Shown here in pieces: positions 32,271-40,016 of a DNA stretch of 43,128 nt. The stretch's first letter is position 1, and every line of letters starts with the position of its first letter. The DNA is from Candidatus Rokuibacteriota bacterium (GTDB lineage Bacteria; Methylomirabilota; Methylomirabilia; Rokubacteriales; CSP1-6). The DNA lies in NCBI GenBank assembly GCA_016188005.1, contig JACPIQ010000042.1:1-43128 (forward strand), read 5' to 3'. The notes under the pieces are model-generated. The model saw nothing but the letters and a program-made list of their open reading frames with translations, made no database searches and had not been told where the DNA came from. A program made the translations under genes and the position numbers.

Positions 32271-32286
32271 GATCGAACGCTCGATC
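32271..32286. promoter_or_regulatory. Dyad operator GATCGA-ACGC-TCGATC
   Basis: The inverted hexamers GATCGA (32271-32276) and TCGATC (32281-32286) surround ACGC. They start 8 nt after the -10 box, thus over the likely transcription start and 29 nt before the first start codon. This is the size and position of a TetR-type operator, and a deleted TetR-family gene lies in the same operon (35047-35318). The binding protein is unknown. Confidence 0.55.
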
Positions 32287-32315
32287 AAGACGACCCGCGC
32301 CCCGCGCCGAGGCCC

Positions 32316-33995
32316 ATGCGATACTCGCTTGCCGACCAGACTGTGAGGGACGCCGCCTCCTGGGAGGAGGCCTGCGCCCGCCATGTCTGGAAGATCCCGG
32401 CCCGCTACAACATCGCGTGGGACTGCTGCGACAGGCACGCCGACGGTAGCGGCCGGCCTGCCCTCCTCTGGGAGGACGGGCACGGCGGGGGCGCGGCCTT
32501 CTCCTTCGACGATCTCAAGCGTCTCTCCGACCGCGTCGGCGGCGGGCTGCGCGCGCTGGGCGTCGAGCGGGGGGCGCGCGTGGCGCTCATGCTGCCGCAG
32601 ACCCCCGAGCATGCCGCCGCGCAGCTCGGCATCTTCAAGGCGGGGGCGGTGGCCGTGCCGCTCTCTCGCCTCTTCGGCCCCGACGCCCTCCGCTATCGCC
32701 TCGACGATTCCGGCGCCCGCGCGATCTTCACGGACGCCGAGAACCTCCCGAAGATCCTGGCGCTGCGCGAGACGCTGCCGGGCCTGGCCCACGTGGTGCT
32801 CTGCGATGGCGGGCCCCGGCCTGCGCCGGCGCCCGGGCTCCTCACCTTCGACGAGGTGCTCGCCGCCTCGGCCGGGGACTTCGCGGCCGAGGACATGGAG
32901 GCCGAGGCGCCGGCGCTGCTCATCTACACCTCCGGGACCAGCGGTCCGCCCAAGGGGGCACTCCACGCCCACCGCTACCTCCTCGGCTACAACGGCGTGG
33001 ACTACGCCAACAACCTGTTCCGCCCGGGCGACCTCTACTGGAGCCCCGCGGACTGGGCCTGGGTGGGCGGGCTCCTGGTCGGGCTCTTCGGCCCGCTGGC
33101 CTACGGCATCCCCGTGCTGGCCTCGGCGGCGCGCTTCGATCCCGTGGGCGCGCTGGAGCTGATGGAGCGCCGGGGCGTCACCAACACGCTCCTCTCCGCG
33201 ACGGCGCTCAGGAAGATGGCCATCCAGGTCGAGGACCCGCGCCGCTTCAAGCTCAGCCTCCGCTGCATTCTCAGCGGCGGCGAGCGCGTGACCCCGGAGA
33301 TCGCGCAGTGGACGGAGGAGCGCCTCGGCATCCCGATCAACGAGGTCTACGGCCAGACCGAGGCCAATCTCCTCATCGGCGAGAACGACCCCCACACTCC
33401 GCCGCGGCGCGAGCCCCTGGGCCGGCCATACCCGGGGCACGAGGTGGCCATCGTGGACGAGGACGGGCGCGTGGTCCCGCCGGGTGAGCTGGGTGTCATC
33501 GCCGTGCGCCGCGGAGATCCCGTCATCATGCTCGGCTACTGGAACCGCCCCGAGGCCACCGCGGCCGCCTACCGCGGCGACTGGTTCTCCACCGGTGACC
33601 TCGGCGTCATGGACCGGGAGGGGTATGTCCACTTCAAGGGGCGGGCCGACGACGTGATCGGCAGCGCGGGCTTCAGGATCGGCCCCGCGGAGGTGGAGGG
33701 CTGCCTCCTCGAGCACCCGGCGGTGGAGCAATGCGCGGTCATCGGCGTTCCGGACGACACGCGCGGCGAGGCCGTGAAGGCCTTCGTGATCCTGGTGCCG
33801 GGGCAGGCGCCGTCCCCGGCCCTGGCGGAGGAGCTGATGGGGCACGTCAAGACGCAGCTCGGCGCCTTCCAGCGCCCGCGCGAGATCGAGTGGGTGGATG
33901 AATTGCCCATGACGGTGTCGGGGAAGATCAAGCGCGCCGAGCTGCGCCAGCGGTCGCAGGCCGCGGCAACGGCGCGCCGAGAGGAGGGACGCTGA
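32316..33995 (+). CDS. Acyl-CoA synthetase, medium-chain/acetate-type (AMP-forming)
   Basis: A 559-aa adenylate-forming ligase. The ATP-binding loop is LLIYTSGTSGPPKG, followed by YWSPADWAWVGGLL, the adenine-binding INEVYGQTEANLLIG, and the hinge YRGDWFSTGDLGVMDREG. The catalytic lysine is in MTVSGKIKRAELR. The N-terminal VWKIPARYNIAWDCCDRHADG resembles medium-chain and acetyl-CoA-type synthetases more than long-chain ones. ATG 32316 is the first good start; longer in-frame extensions overlap the promoter. It is the first gene after the clear sigma-70 promoter, and the next gene begins with an ATG that overlaps or abuts its TGA (33993-33995). It probably activates the acid that the downstream genes oxidise. 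Confidence 0.9.
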   Translation: MRYSLADQTVRDAASWEEACARHVWKIPARYNIAWDCCDRHADGSGRPALLWEDGHGGGAAFSFDDLKRLSDRVGGGLRALGVERGARVALMLPQTPEHAAAQLGIFKAGAVAVPLSRLFGPDALRYRLDDSGARAIFTDAENLPKILALRETLPGLAHVVLCDGGPRPAPAPGLLTFDEVLAASAGDFAAEDMEAEAPALLIYTSGTSGPPKGALHAHRYLLGYNGVDYANNLFRPGDLYWSPADWAWVGGLLVGLFGPLAYGIPVLASAARFDPVGALELMERRGVTNTLLSATALRKMAIQVEDPRRFKLSLRCILSGGERVTPEIAQWTEERLGIPINEVYGQTEANLLIGENDPHTPPRREPLGRPYPGHEVAIVDEDGRVVPPGELGVIAVRRGDPVIMLGYWNRPEATAAAYRGDWFSTGDLGVMDREGYVHFKGRADDVIGSAGFRIGPAEVEGCLLEHPAVEQCAVIGVPDDTRGEAVKAFVILVPGQAPSPALAEELMGHVKTQLGAFQRPREIEWVDELPMTVSGKIKRAELRQRSQAAATARREEGR

Positions 33996-35047
33996 TGGCG
34001 CCCGTGCCCGTGAGCGAGTGGGGACGCCGGCTGTCGGACGCGATCCGCGAGGCCGTCGACCGGGGCGACCTCGCCGCGGCGCGCCGCCTCGTCGTCGAGG
34101 GCGACGGCCAGGCCAGGAGCCTCGAGAAGGAGTACTCCCTCATGTACAAGGGGCTCGGCATCACGCTGCGCGTGCTGCTGGGCCAGCTCCGCGAGCTGCC
34201 GCCGCGCGGCGACCTGCCCGCCCTCCTCGCGCGCTTCACGGGGGAGATGGCGGCGCGGATGACGCAGGCCTACGGGAGGCCGGAGGCGCAGCCGGCCGTC
34301 GAGGCGGCCCGTGCCCTCGCCGCGCCCTCGGCGGGCGAGAGTCTCGCGGCCGCGGTGGAGCGGACGGGGCGCTTCCTCTCGGCGGCCGAGGAGGTCTTCA
34401 CGCGCGAGCAGTCCCGCCTCGCCGCGGAGGTCGTGCGCGCGCTGGACGATGGGGACGCCGCCCGGGCCCGGGCGCTGGTGGACGAGAAGGAGCAGCGCCA
34501 GTACGTCCCGCTCCACGACCGGATCATCCTCTTCATGGCGCAGGTGTTCGGCCACGTGCTGACGCACCATGGCCCCGACGAGCTCCAGCGCTTCCACCTG
34601 GGCTCGGCCGAGGGACAGCGGCAGGGCTTCGAGGGCTGGGAGCGCATGAGCGCGGCCGACTTCGCCCGCGCCAGCGCCTTCCTGCTCAAGCAGCACATGG
34701 GGCGCGTCGAGGTGCGGGAGGACGCGGAGAAGTTCACCTGCGCCCAGTCGCTGTGCGGGAGCGGCGGCCGGCTGCGGATCACGGGCGCCTACGAGGGGCC
34801 CGGCGCGCTCCCCTTCGTGCCGGGGCCCAGCGCGGCGACGGCGGGCGAGGCGCGCCTGCCCGTCTACTGCTCGCACTGCCCCATCTGGAACGGCGTGGCG
34901 CCCATCCAGTGGTTCGGCCGCCCGCACTGGGTCTTCGACGGTCCCGCCCGGCCCGACGGCTCCTGCACGCTGCACATCTACAAGCGGCGCGACGGCGCTC
35001 CGGCGGAGTACTTCCGCCGGCTCGGGCTCGCGCCGCCGGCGCGCTGA
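33995..35047 (+). CDS. Unknown Cys-rich protein with an internal helical duplication
   Basis: A 350-aa protein with no recognised family. Two similar helical units are seen: AIREAVDRGDLAAARRLV (about residues 16-33) and VVRALDDGDAARARALVDE (about residues 148-166), each followed by an amphipathic region of about 40 residues. This suggests an internal duplication. The C-terminal third is Cys-rich: FTCAQSLCGSGGRLRI, LPVYCSHCPIWNG and PDGSCTLHIYKR, with conserved-looking FGRPHWVFD and AYEGPG. The cysteines could bind zinc or an Fe-S cluster. ATG 33995 overlaps the acyl-CoA synthetase stop by one base, and the stop overlaps the TetR remnant's ATG (TGATG), so it is a fixed member of this operon. 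A role in the pathway's electron transfer is possible, but this is inference. Confidence 0.8.
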   Translation: MAPVPVSEWGRRLSDAIREAVDRGDLAAARRLVVEGDGQARSLEKEYSLMYKGLGITLRVLLGQLRELPPRGDLPALLARFTGEMAARMTQAYGRPEAQPAVEAARALAAPSAGESLAAAVERTGRFLSAAEEVFTREQSRLAAEVVRALDDGDAARARALVDEKEQRQYVPLHDRIILFMAQVFGHVLTHHGPDELQRFHLGSAEGQRQGFEGWERMSAADFARASAFLLKQHMGRVEVREDAEKFTCAQSLCGSGGRLRITGAYEGPGALPFVPGPSAATAGEARLPVYCSHCPIWNGVAPIQWFGRPHWVFDGPARPDGSCTLHIYKRRDGAPAEYFRRLGLAPPAR

Positions 35048-35318
35048 TGCCGCCGCGCGCCCTGTCGGGGCCCGGACGCCGCACGCGGCGTCCCATCGAG
35101 ACCGTGGTCCAGGACAAGGATCTCGTGGCGGAGCGCCACGAGCAGATCTTCCGTGCGGCGAGCTGCAGCTCTCCGCCGATGCCATCGCCTACCTCTGCTC
35201 CATCCTCGCGCTGAGGCGCTGGAACCTCCGCGCGCGGTTCTCGAGCGCGGAGGTGCAGGAGGCGCTGGTCGAGTTCATCCTGCGCGCTCTCGGCGCGGGC
35301 AAGGAGGCCGAGCGATGA
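35047..35318 (+). pseudogene. TetR-family regulator remnant with internal deletion and frameshift
   Basis: From ATG 35047 the frame reads a TetR-like start, RRPIETVVQDKDLVAERHEQ followed by IFRAA, and then closes. A second frame, shifted by one or two bases, continues with ELQLSADAIAYLCSILALRR, WNLRARFSSAEVQ and EALVEFILRALGAGK, like the end of a TetR C-terminal domain, to TGA 35316-35318. The HTH and the middle of the ligand domain are missing, so roughly 100 or more codons appear deleted, with a frame change at about 35156-35162. The stop overlaps the ATG of the next gene (ATGA), as in intact coupled operons, which argues that a real gene once stood here. Confidence 0.65.
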
Positions 35319-36382
35319 AGGCGGTGCGCTGGCACGGGCCGAAGGACGTGCGCGTGGAGGAGGTGCCGGAGCCCGCGGCGGCGCCGGGCGAGGTGGTGGT
35401 GTCGGTGGCGGCCTGCGGGCTCTGCGGCTCCGACCTGCACGAGTATCTCCACGGGCCCGTGTACATCCCCAAGCGGCCCCACCCGCTGACCGGCGTGATG
35501 CCGCCGGTGACGCTCGGCCACGAGTTCTCGGGCCGGGTCGCGGACGTGGGCCGGGGCGTGACGCGCGTCCGGGCCGGCGACAGGGTGACGGTGAACCCGT
35601 GTGTCGTCTGCGGAGAGTGCCGCTGGTGCCGGCGCGGCCAGCCCAATCACTGCGCGAAGCTCGCCTCGATCGGCCTCTCGCGCGACGGGGCGCTGGCGCC
35701 CTATGTCCTGGTCCCTGAGTACGGCTGCCACTTGCTCCCGGCCGAGGTGAGCGACGAGGCCGGGGCCACGGTGGAGCCGCTGGCGGTGGCGGTGCACGCG
35801 GTGCGTCGGGCGCGGCTGGCGGGCGGCGAGCGCGTCGTCGTCATGGGCGCCGGCCCCATCGGGCTCCTCGTGCTCCAGGTGCTCCGGGCGAAGGGCGCCT
35901 CGTGGGTGGCCGTGGTGGAGCCCCGCGCCGACCGGAGGCGGCATGCCCAGGCCCTCGGCGCCGATGTCGTCCTGGACCCCGGCGCGGGCGATCCCTCGCA
36001 GGCCATCGCCGAGGCGACCGACGGCGATCGGGCGGGGGTCGTCTTCGAGTGCGTGGGCAGCGCCGCCGCCTTCGCGGGCGCCTTCCGCGCCGCGGGGAAG
36101 ATGGGGCGCATCGTGCTCGTGGGGCTCACGCCGGAGTCGGTGCCGCTCAACGCGCTGCTGCTCCTGGCCCACGAGAAGGAGCTCGTGGGCTCCTCGGCCT
36201 ACACCGACGAGTTCCCCGAGGCCATCTCGCTGCTCGCGCGGGGGCTGGTGCGGACGGCCCCGCTCATCACGGCCCGCGTGCCGCTCGAGCGGAGCCGGGA
36301 GGACGGGCTCGAGGCCCTGCTCAGGAAGGACGACGGCCACATCAAGATCCTCGTCATGTCCGGGACGGGAGGGCGGTCATGA
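35315..36382 (+). CDS. Zinc-dependent alcohol dehydrogenase (2,3-butanediol dehydrogenase-like)
   Basis: A 355-aa medium-chain zinc dehydrogenase. Catalytic zinc residues are in CGLCGSDLHEYLHGP and TLGHEFSGRVADVG; the structural zinc is in NPCVVCGECRWCRRGQPNHC. The nucleotide-binding motif is VVVMGAGPIGLLVLQVL, followed by the acid VVEPRADRR (NAD preference likely). The pattern with LHEYLHGPVYIPKRPHPLTG resembles butanediol dehydrogenases. ATG 35315 overlaps the TetR remnant stop, and its own stop overlaps the acyl-CoA dehydrogenase start (ATGA). With the E1 alpha, E1 beta and lipoyl genes downstream, a butanediol/acetoin route is plausible. Substrate is inferred. Confidence 0.9.
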   Translation: MKAVRWHGPKDVRVEEVPEPAAAPGEVVVSVAACGLCGSDLHEYLHGPVYIPKRPHPLTGVMPPVTLGHEFSGRVADVGRGVTRVRAGDRVTVNPCVVCGECRWCRRGQPNHCAKLASIGLSRDGALAPYVLVPEYGCHLLPAEVSDEAGATVEPLAVAVHAVRRARLAGGERVVVMGAGPIGLLVLQVLRAKGASWVAVVEPRADRRRHAQALGADVVLDPGAGDPSQAIAEATDGDRAGVVFECVGSAAAFAGAFRAAGKMGRIVLVGLTPESVPLNALLLLAHEKELVGSSAYTDEFPEAISLLARGLVRTAPLITARVPLERSREDGLEALLRKDDGHIKILVMSGTGGRS

Positions 36383-37527
36383 ACTTCGAGCTCACCGACG
36401 ACCAGCGTTCGCTCCAGGCCCTCTGCCGGGATTTCGCCCGGAAGGAGATCATCCCCAACAGGGACGAATGGAACACCGCGGGGCGCTTCCCCATCGAGGT
36501 GTTCCGGAAGATGGCCGACCTGGGCCTGATGGGGCTGCTCGTGCCCGAGGAGTATGGCGGCACGGGCGTGGGTGCCGTGGCCTACGCGGCCGCCATGGAG
36601 GAGATCGGGAAGGCCGACCAGTCGGTGGCCTCCACCTGGAACGCGCATCTCACCATCGGCTCGCTGCCGCTGCTCTACTTCGGCACCGAGGCGCAGAAGC
36701 AGCGCTGGCTCGTGCCGCTGGCCCGCGGCGAGAAGCTCGGCGCCTTCGGCCTCACCGAGCCCGGGGCGGGATCGGATGCGCGCGGCATCCGCACCACGGC
36801 CACCCGAGACGGCGACGGCTGGGTCATCAACGGCACCAAGATGTTCATCACCAACGCCGGCACCGAGATGAGCCTGGGCGTGACGCTGCTCGCCGTGAGC
36901 GGCACCCGCCCCAACGGCGAGCGCGAGTACTCGGCCTTCCTGGTCGAGCGGGGGACGCCGGGCTTCAACGTGGGCAGGAGGATCCCCAAGATCGGCTGGC
37001 ACTCCGTGGACACGCGCGAGCTGATCTTCGAGGGTTGCCGCATCCCGGCCGACAACCTCGTAGGGAAGCAGGGGGTGGGGCTGCGGCAGTTCATGAAGGC
37101 GCTGGCCATCGGCCGGATCAGCGTGGCCGCGCTGTCGCTGGGCTGCGCGGCGGCCTGCCTGGAGCTGGCGCTGGACTACGCCAAGCAACGCCGGCAGTTC
37201 GACCAGCCCATCAGCCAGTTCCAGGGCATCCAGTTCAAGCTGGCCGACATGGCGGTGGCCGTGGAGAACTCGCGGCTCCTCATCTACAAGGCGGCGTGGC
37301 TCTACGACCAGGGGCGGGAGTTCGCCAAGGAGGCGGCCATGGCGAAGCTCTACGCCTCGGACACCGCCATGGCGGCGGCCTCCGAGGCCGTGCAGATCCA
37401 CGGCGGCTACGGCTACACCGACGAGTACGTGGTCTCCCGCTTCTTCCGCGACGCCAAGATCCTGCAGATCGGCGAGGGGACCAACGAGATCCAGCGCATG
37501 GTCATCGCGCGGCTGCTCGGCTGCTGA
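36379..37527 (+). CDS. Acyl-CoA dehydrogenase
   Basis: A 382-aa FAD-dependent acyl-CoA dehydrogenase that introduces the alpha-beta double bond and passes electrons to ETF. NFELTDDQRSLQALCRDFA, MGLLVPEEYGGTGVG, GAFGLTEPGAGSDARGI, KMFITNAGTEMSLGV and the C-terminal QIHGGYGYTDEYVVSRFFRD are characteristic. The catalytic base sits in the ILQIGEGTNEIQRMVIAR segment, as in short-chain types. Its start overlaps the upstream dehydrogenase stop by 4 nt. It is followed 22 nt later by the E1 alpha gene. It most likely acts on a short or branched acyl-CoA made by the operon's ligases. Confidence 0.95.
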   Translation: MNFELTDDQRSLQALCRDFARKEIIPNRDEWNTAGRFPIEVFRKMADLGLMGLLVPEEYGGTGVGAVAYAAAMEEIGKADQSVASTWNAHLTIGSLPLLYFGTEAQKQRWLVPLARGEKLGAFGLTEPGAGSDARGIRTTATRDGDGWVINGTKMFITNAGTEMSLGVTLLAVSGTRPNGEREYSAFLVERGTPGFNVGRRIPKIGWHSVDTRELIFEGCRIPADNLVGKQGVGLRQFMKALAIGRISVAALSLGCAAACLELALDYAKQRRQFDQPISQFQGIQFKLADMAVAVENSRLLIYKAAWLYDQGREFAKEAAMAKLYASDTAMAAASEAVQIHGGYGYTDEYVVSRFFRDAKILQIGEGTNEIQRMVIARLLGC

Positions 37528-37549
37528 GCCGCCGCGCAGGGGAGAGGGC

Positions 37550-38512
37550 ATGAGGGAGCCGACGCGGGAGCAGGGCCTCGCGATCTACCGGATGATGCAG
37601 CTCATCCGGCGCTTCGAGGAGCGCGTGGCCGAGTGCTTCGCCGGGGGCGAGATCCCCGGCTTCATCCACCTGTCGGTGGGCCAGGAGGCGCCGCCGGCGG
37701 CGGTGTGCGCGCTGCTCGGGCCCGACGACCTCGTGGGCGCCACCCACCGCGGCCACGGGCAGTGTCTCGCCAAGGGCGCCCCGCCCGACCGCATGATGGC
37801 CGAGCTGTTCGGGCGCGCCACGGGCACCTGCCGCGGCAAGGGCGGCTCCATGCACCTCTGCGACATGGCCCATGGAGTGCTGGGCACCAACGGGGTCGTG
37901 GGGGCGAGCCTGCCCATCGCCGTGGGCACAGCGCTCGCCTCCCGCGTCCGCGGCTCGGGGCAGGTGACGGCCGCCTTCTTCGGGGACGGGGCGGCCAACA
38001 CGGGGGCGGCGCACGAGGCGCTGAACCTGGCCAGTGTCTGGGAGCTGCCCGTGGTCTTCGTCTGCGAGAACAACCTCTACGCCGAGTTCACGCCGCAGTC
38101 GGTCCACACCAAGGCCGGCTCGATCGCCCAGCGCGCGGGAGCCTACGGCATGCGCGGCGTGCGCGTGGACGGCAACGACGTGCCGGCCGTCTTCGCCGCC
38201 GCCGCCGAGGCCGTGGAGCTGGCGCGGGGCGGTCGGGGCCCGACCCTCATCGAGGCCATGACCTACCGCTTCCGCGGCCATCACGAGGGCGATCCCATGG
38301 CCTATCGCCAGAAGGCGGAGCTGGAGGAGTGGCGCGCGAAGGACCCGCTCCCGCGCTTCCGCGGCTGGCTCGGCGAGCGCGGCTGGCTGACCGACGCCGA
38401 GCGCGCGCGGCTCGAGGCCGAGGTCCAGGCCGAGGTGAACGCGGCCACCGAGTTCGCCAGGCAGAGCCCGTGGCCCGCGCCCGAGGCGGCCCTCGAGGGC
38501 GTGTATGCCTGA
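37550..38512 (+). CDS. 2-oxoacid/acetoin dehydrogenase E1 component, alpha subunit
   Basis: A 320-aa TPP-dependent dehydrogenase subunit. RMMQLIRRFEERVAECFAGG, GFIHLSVGQEAPPAAVCALL, THRGHGQCLAKG and the TPP/Mg motif GDGAANTGAAHEALNLAS ending in VFVCENNLYAEFT are those of pyruvate/branched-chain/acetoin E1 alpha chains. CRGKGGSMHLCD is also typical. The length fits the short alpha subunits of the acetoin and Gram-positive-type PDH systems. ATG 37550 has GGGGAGAGG upstream. The stop overlaps the E1 beta start by 8 nt. The preceding butanediol-dehydrogenase-like gene favours acetoin, but pyruvate or a branched-chain 2-oxoacid cannot be excluded. Confidence 0.93.
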   Translation: MREPTREQGLAIYRMMQLIRRFEERVAECFAGGEIPGFIHLSVGQEAPPAAVCALLGPDDLVGATHRGHGQCLAKGAPPDRMMAELFGRATGTCRGKGGSMHLCDMAHGVLGTNGVVGASLPIAVGTALASRVRGSGQVTAAFFGDGAANTGAAHEALNLASVWELPVVFVCENNLYAEFTPQSVHTKAGSIAQRAGAYGMRGVRVDGNDVPAVFAAAAEAVELARGGRGPTLIEAMTYRFRGHHEGDPMAYRQKAELEEWRAKDPLPRFRGWLGERGWLTDAERARLEAEVQAEVNAATEFARQSPWPAPEAALEGVYA

Positions 38513-39479
38513 GATCAGGTACGTGAAGGCCATCGCGGATGCCATCACCGAGGAGATGGCCCGCGACGAGCGCGTCATCCTCCTCGGCGAGGATGTGGGG
38601 GCGCCGGGCGGCACGTTCGGGGCGACCAAGGGGCTGCTCCAGCAGTTCGGCGGCGAGCGCGTGCGCGACACGCCGATCAGCGAGACGGCCATCGTCGGCG
38701 CGGCGATCGGCGCGGCCGCCAACGGACTGCGCCCCATCGTCGAGATCATGTTCATGGACTTCATCGGCACCTGCTGGGACCAGGTCGTGAACCAGATGGC
38801 GAAGATGCACTACATGTTCGGCGGGCAGGTGCGGCTGCCCGTGGTGCTGCGCACGCACACGGGCGCCGGGCTCAATGCCGGCCCCCAGCACTCGGGGAGC
38901 CTCGAGGCGTGGGCTGTGCACGTGCCCGGGCTCAAGGTCGTCATGCCCAGCACGCCCGCCGACGTCAAGGGGCTCCTCAAGTCGGCGATCCGCGACGACA
39001 ACCCCGTCATCGTCGTCGAGAACAAGACCCTCTACGCCACGAAGGGCGAGGTGCCGGCGGGAGAGCACCTGGTGCCCATCGGCCGGGCCGAGGTGAGGCG
39101 CGAGGGGAAGGACGTCACCGTGGTCGCCCTGTCGCGCATGGTCCACGAGGCCCTCAAGGCGGCCGACCTGCTCTCGAAGGACGGCATCAGCGCGGAGGTG
39201 CTGGATCCCCGGACGCTGTCGCCGCTCGATCGCGATGCGCTCCTCGGCTCCGTGGCCAAGACGGGCCGGCTGGTGATCGCCCACGAGGCCTGGGGGCCGT
39301 GCGGGTTCGGCGCCGAGATCGCGGCCATCGCGGCGGAGGGGGCTTTCCGCTCGCTCAAGGCGCCGGTCAGGCGGGTCACGCCGCCCTTCACGCCCGTGCC
39401 CTTCAGCCCGCCCATGGAGAAGCGCTGGCTGCCCGACGCGGGGAAGATCGCCGCGGCGGTACGGGAGGTGTGCGCCTGA
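38505..39479 (+). CDS. 2-oxoacid/acetoin dehydrogenase E1 component, beta subunit
   Basis: A 324-aa beta subunit pairing with the upstream E1 alpha. EIRYVKAIADAITEEMARDE, VILLGEDVGAPGGTFGATKG, FGGERVRDTPISETAIVGA, GLRPIVEIMFMDFIGTCWDQ and the later HTGAGLNAGPQHSGSLEAW are hallmark segments. The C-terminal half has EVLDPRTLSPLDRDALL and VIAHEAWGPCGFGAEIAA. ATG 38505 lies within the end of the alpha gene, and the stop overlaps the lipoyl gene by one base (TGATG). Together they give the decarboxylating part of an acyl-CoA-forming complex, with no E2 or E3 in this window. Confidence 0.94.
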   Translation: MPEIRYVKAIADAITEEMARDERVILLGEDVGAPGGTFGATKGLLQQFGGERVRDTPISETAIVGAAIGAAANGLRPIVEIMFMDFIGTCWDQVVNQMAKMHYMFGGQVRLPVVLRTHTGAGLNAGPQHSGSLEAWAVHVPGLKVVMPSTPADVKGLLKSAIRDDNPVIVVENKTLYATKGEVPAGEHLVPIGRAEVRREGKDVTVVALSRMVHEALKAADLLSKDGISAEVLDPRTLSPLDRDALLGSVAKTGRLVIAHEAWGPCGFGAEIAAIAAEGAFRSLKAPVRRVTPPFTPVPFSPPMEKRWLPDAGKIAAAVREVCA

Positions 39480-39727
39480 TGCGGGTGAAGGTGAAGATGC
39501 CCAAGCTGGGGCTCACGATGACCGAGGCCACCATCGTCGAGTGGCGGAAGGCGGTGGGCGAGGCCGTCGCGGCGGGGGAGCCCCTGCTCGTCATCGAGAC
39601 AGAGAAGGCCGAGGTCGAGGTGGAGGCCCCGGCCAGCGGCACGCTGGTGGAGATCGTGGGACAGGTGCGCGCGGTGTACCCCATCGGCGAGGTGCTCGCC
39701 GTCATCGACATGCCCGGAGGCGCATAG
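39479..39727 (+). CDS. Standalone lipoyl-domain protein
   Basis: An 82-aa protein that is one lipoyl/biotinyl-type domain: MPKLGLTMTEATIVEWRKAVG, the loop IETEKAEVEVEAPASGTL with the modified lysine at position 43 (ETEKA), and VYPIGEVLAVIDMPGG at the end. No peripheral-subunit-binding or acyltransferase domain follows; the stop is at 39725-39727. It is coupled to the E1 beta gene by one-base overlap. It would accept the hydroxyethyl group from the E1 chains, but the transferase that completes the reaction must come from elsewhere or not be needed. A gene truncated by the adjacent inverted-repeat element (39757 on) is an alternative. Confidence 0.88.
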   Translation: MRVKVKMPKLGLTMTEATIVEWRKAVGEAVAAGEPLLVIETEKAEVEVEAPASGTLVEIVGQVRAVYPIGEVLAVIDMPGGA

Positions 39728-39756
39728 TGCCGGGATACCTGGCGCGCGAGGCGCCC

Positions 39757-39965
39757 GGGTCCGGAGGGCGGGCCCACCAGACACACGCCGGGTGGCTCGC
39801 CTGGACGCCGCACCTCGCTCGGGCGGGCCGAGCGCGACCCCCCATCCCCCACAGGGGGCGGCGCGAGGCGAAGCGACCCGCGATCGCGCGCTCGCCCCGC
39901 CCTGCGCATCGGGCGGCGCCACGGCTCGCCACAGGGTGCGCCCGGCGGGCCCGCCCCCCGGACCC
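39757..39965. repeat. Long imperfect inverted repeat in the 39728-40016 gap
   Basis: The 289-nt gap between the lipoyl gene and the SDR is extremely GC-rich. Its outer arms, 39757-39775 (gggtccggagggcgggccc) and 39947-39965, are reverse complements at 18 of 19 positions across 171 nt. Nested shorter complementarities exist, such as CCCCC-ACA-GGGGG near 39847. I see no gene that the codon pattern or a ribosome-binding site supports. It could be a MITE-like insertion, an mRNA-processing structure or a fragment of a lost E2 region. Confidence 0.55.
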
Positions 39966-40016
39966 CGGCGTCAGCCGCTTCCGCGGCACTTTTCTTGGGA
40001 GGTACCTGGAGGAGCC

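Noticed and set aside
39792-40016. Extension of the SDR into the GC-rich gap
   Set aside because: A ribosome-binding site and the normal SDR N-terminus favour ATG 40017; the extension is repeat sequence.
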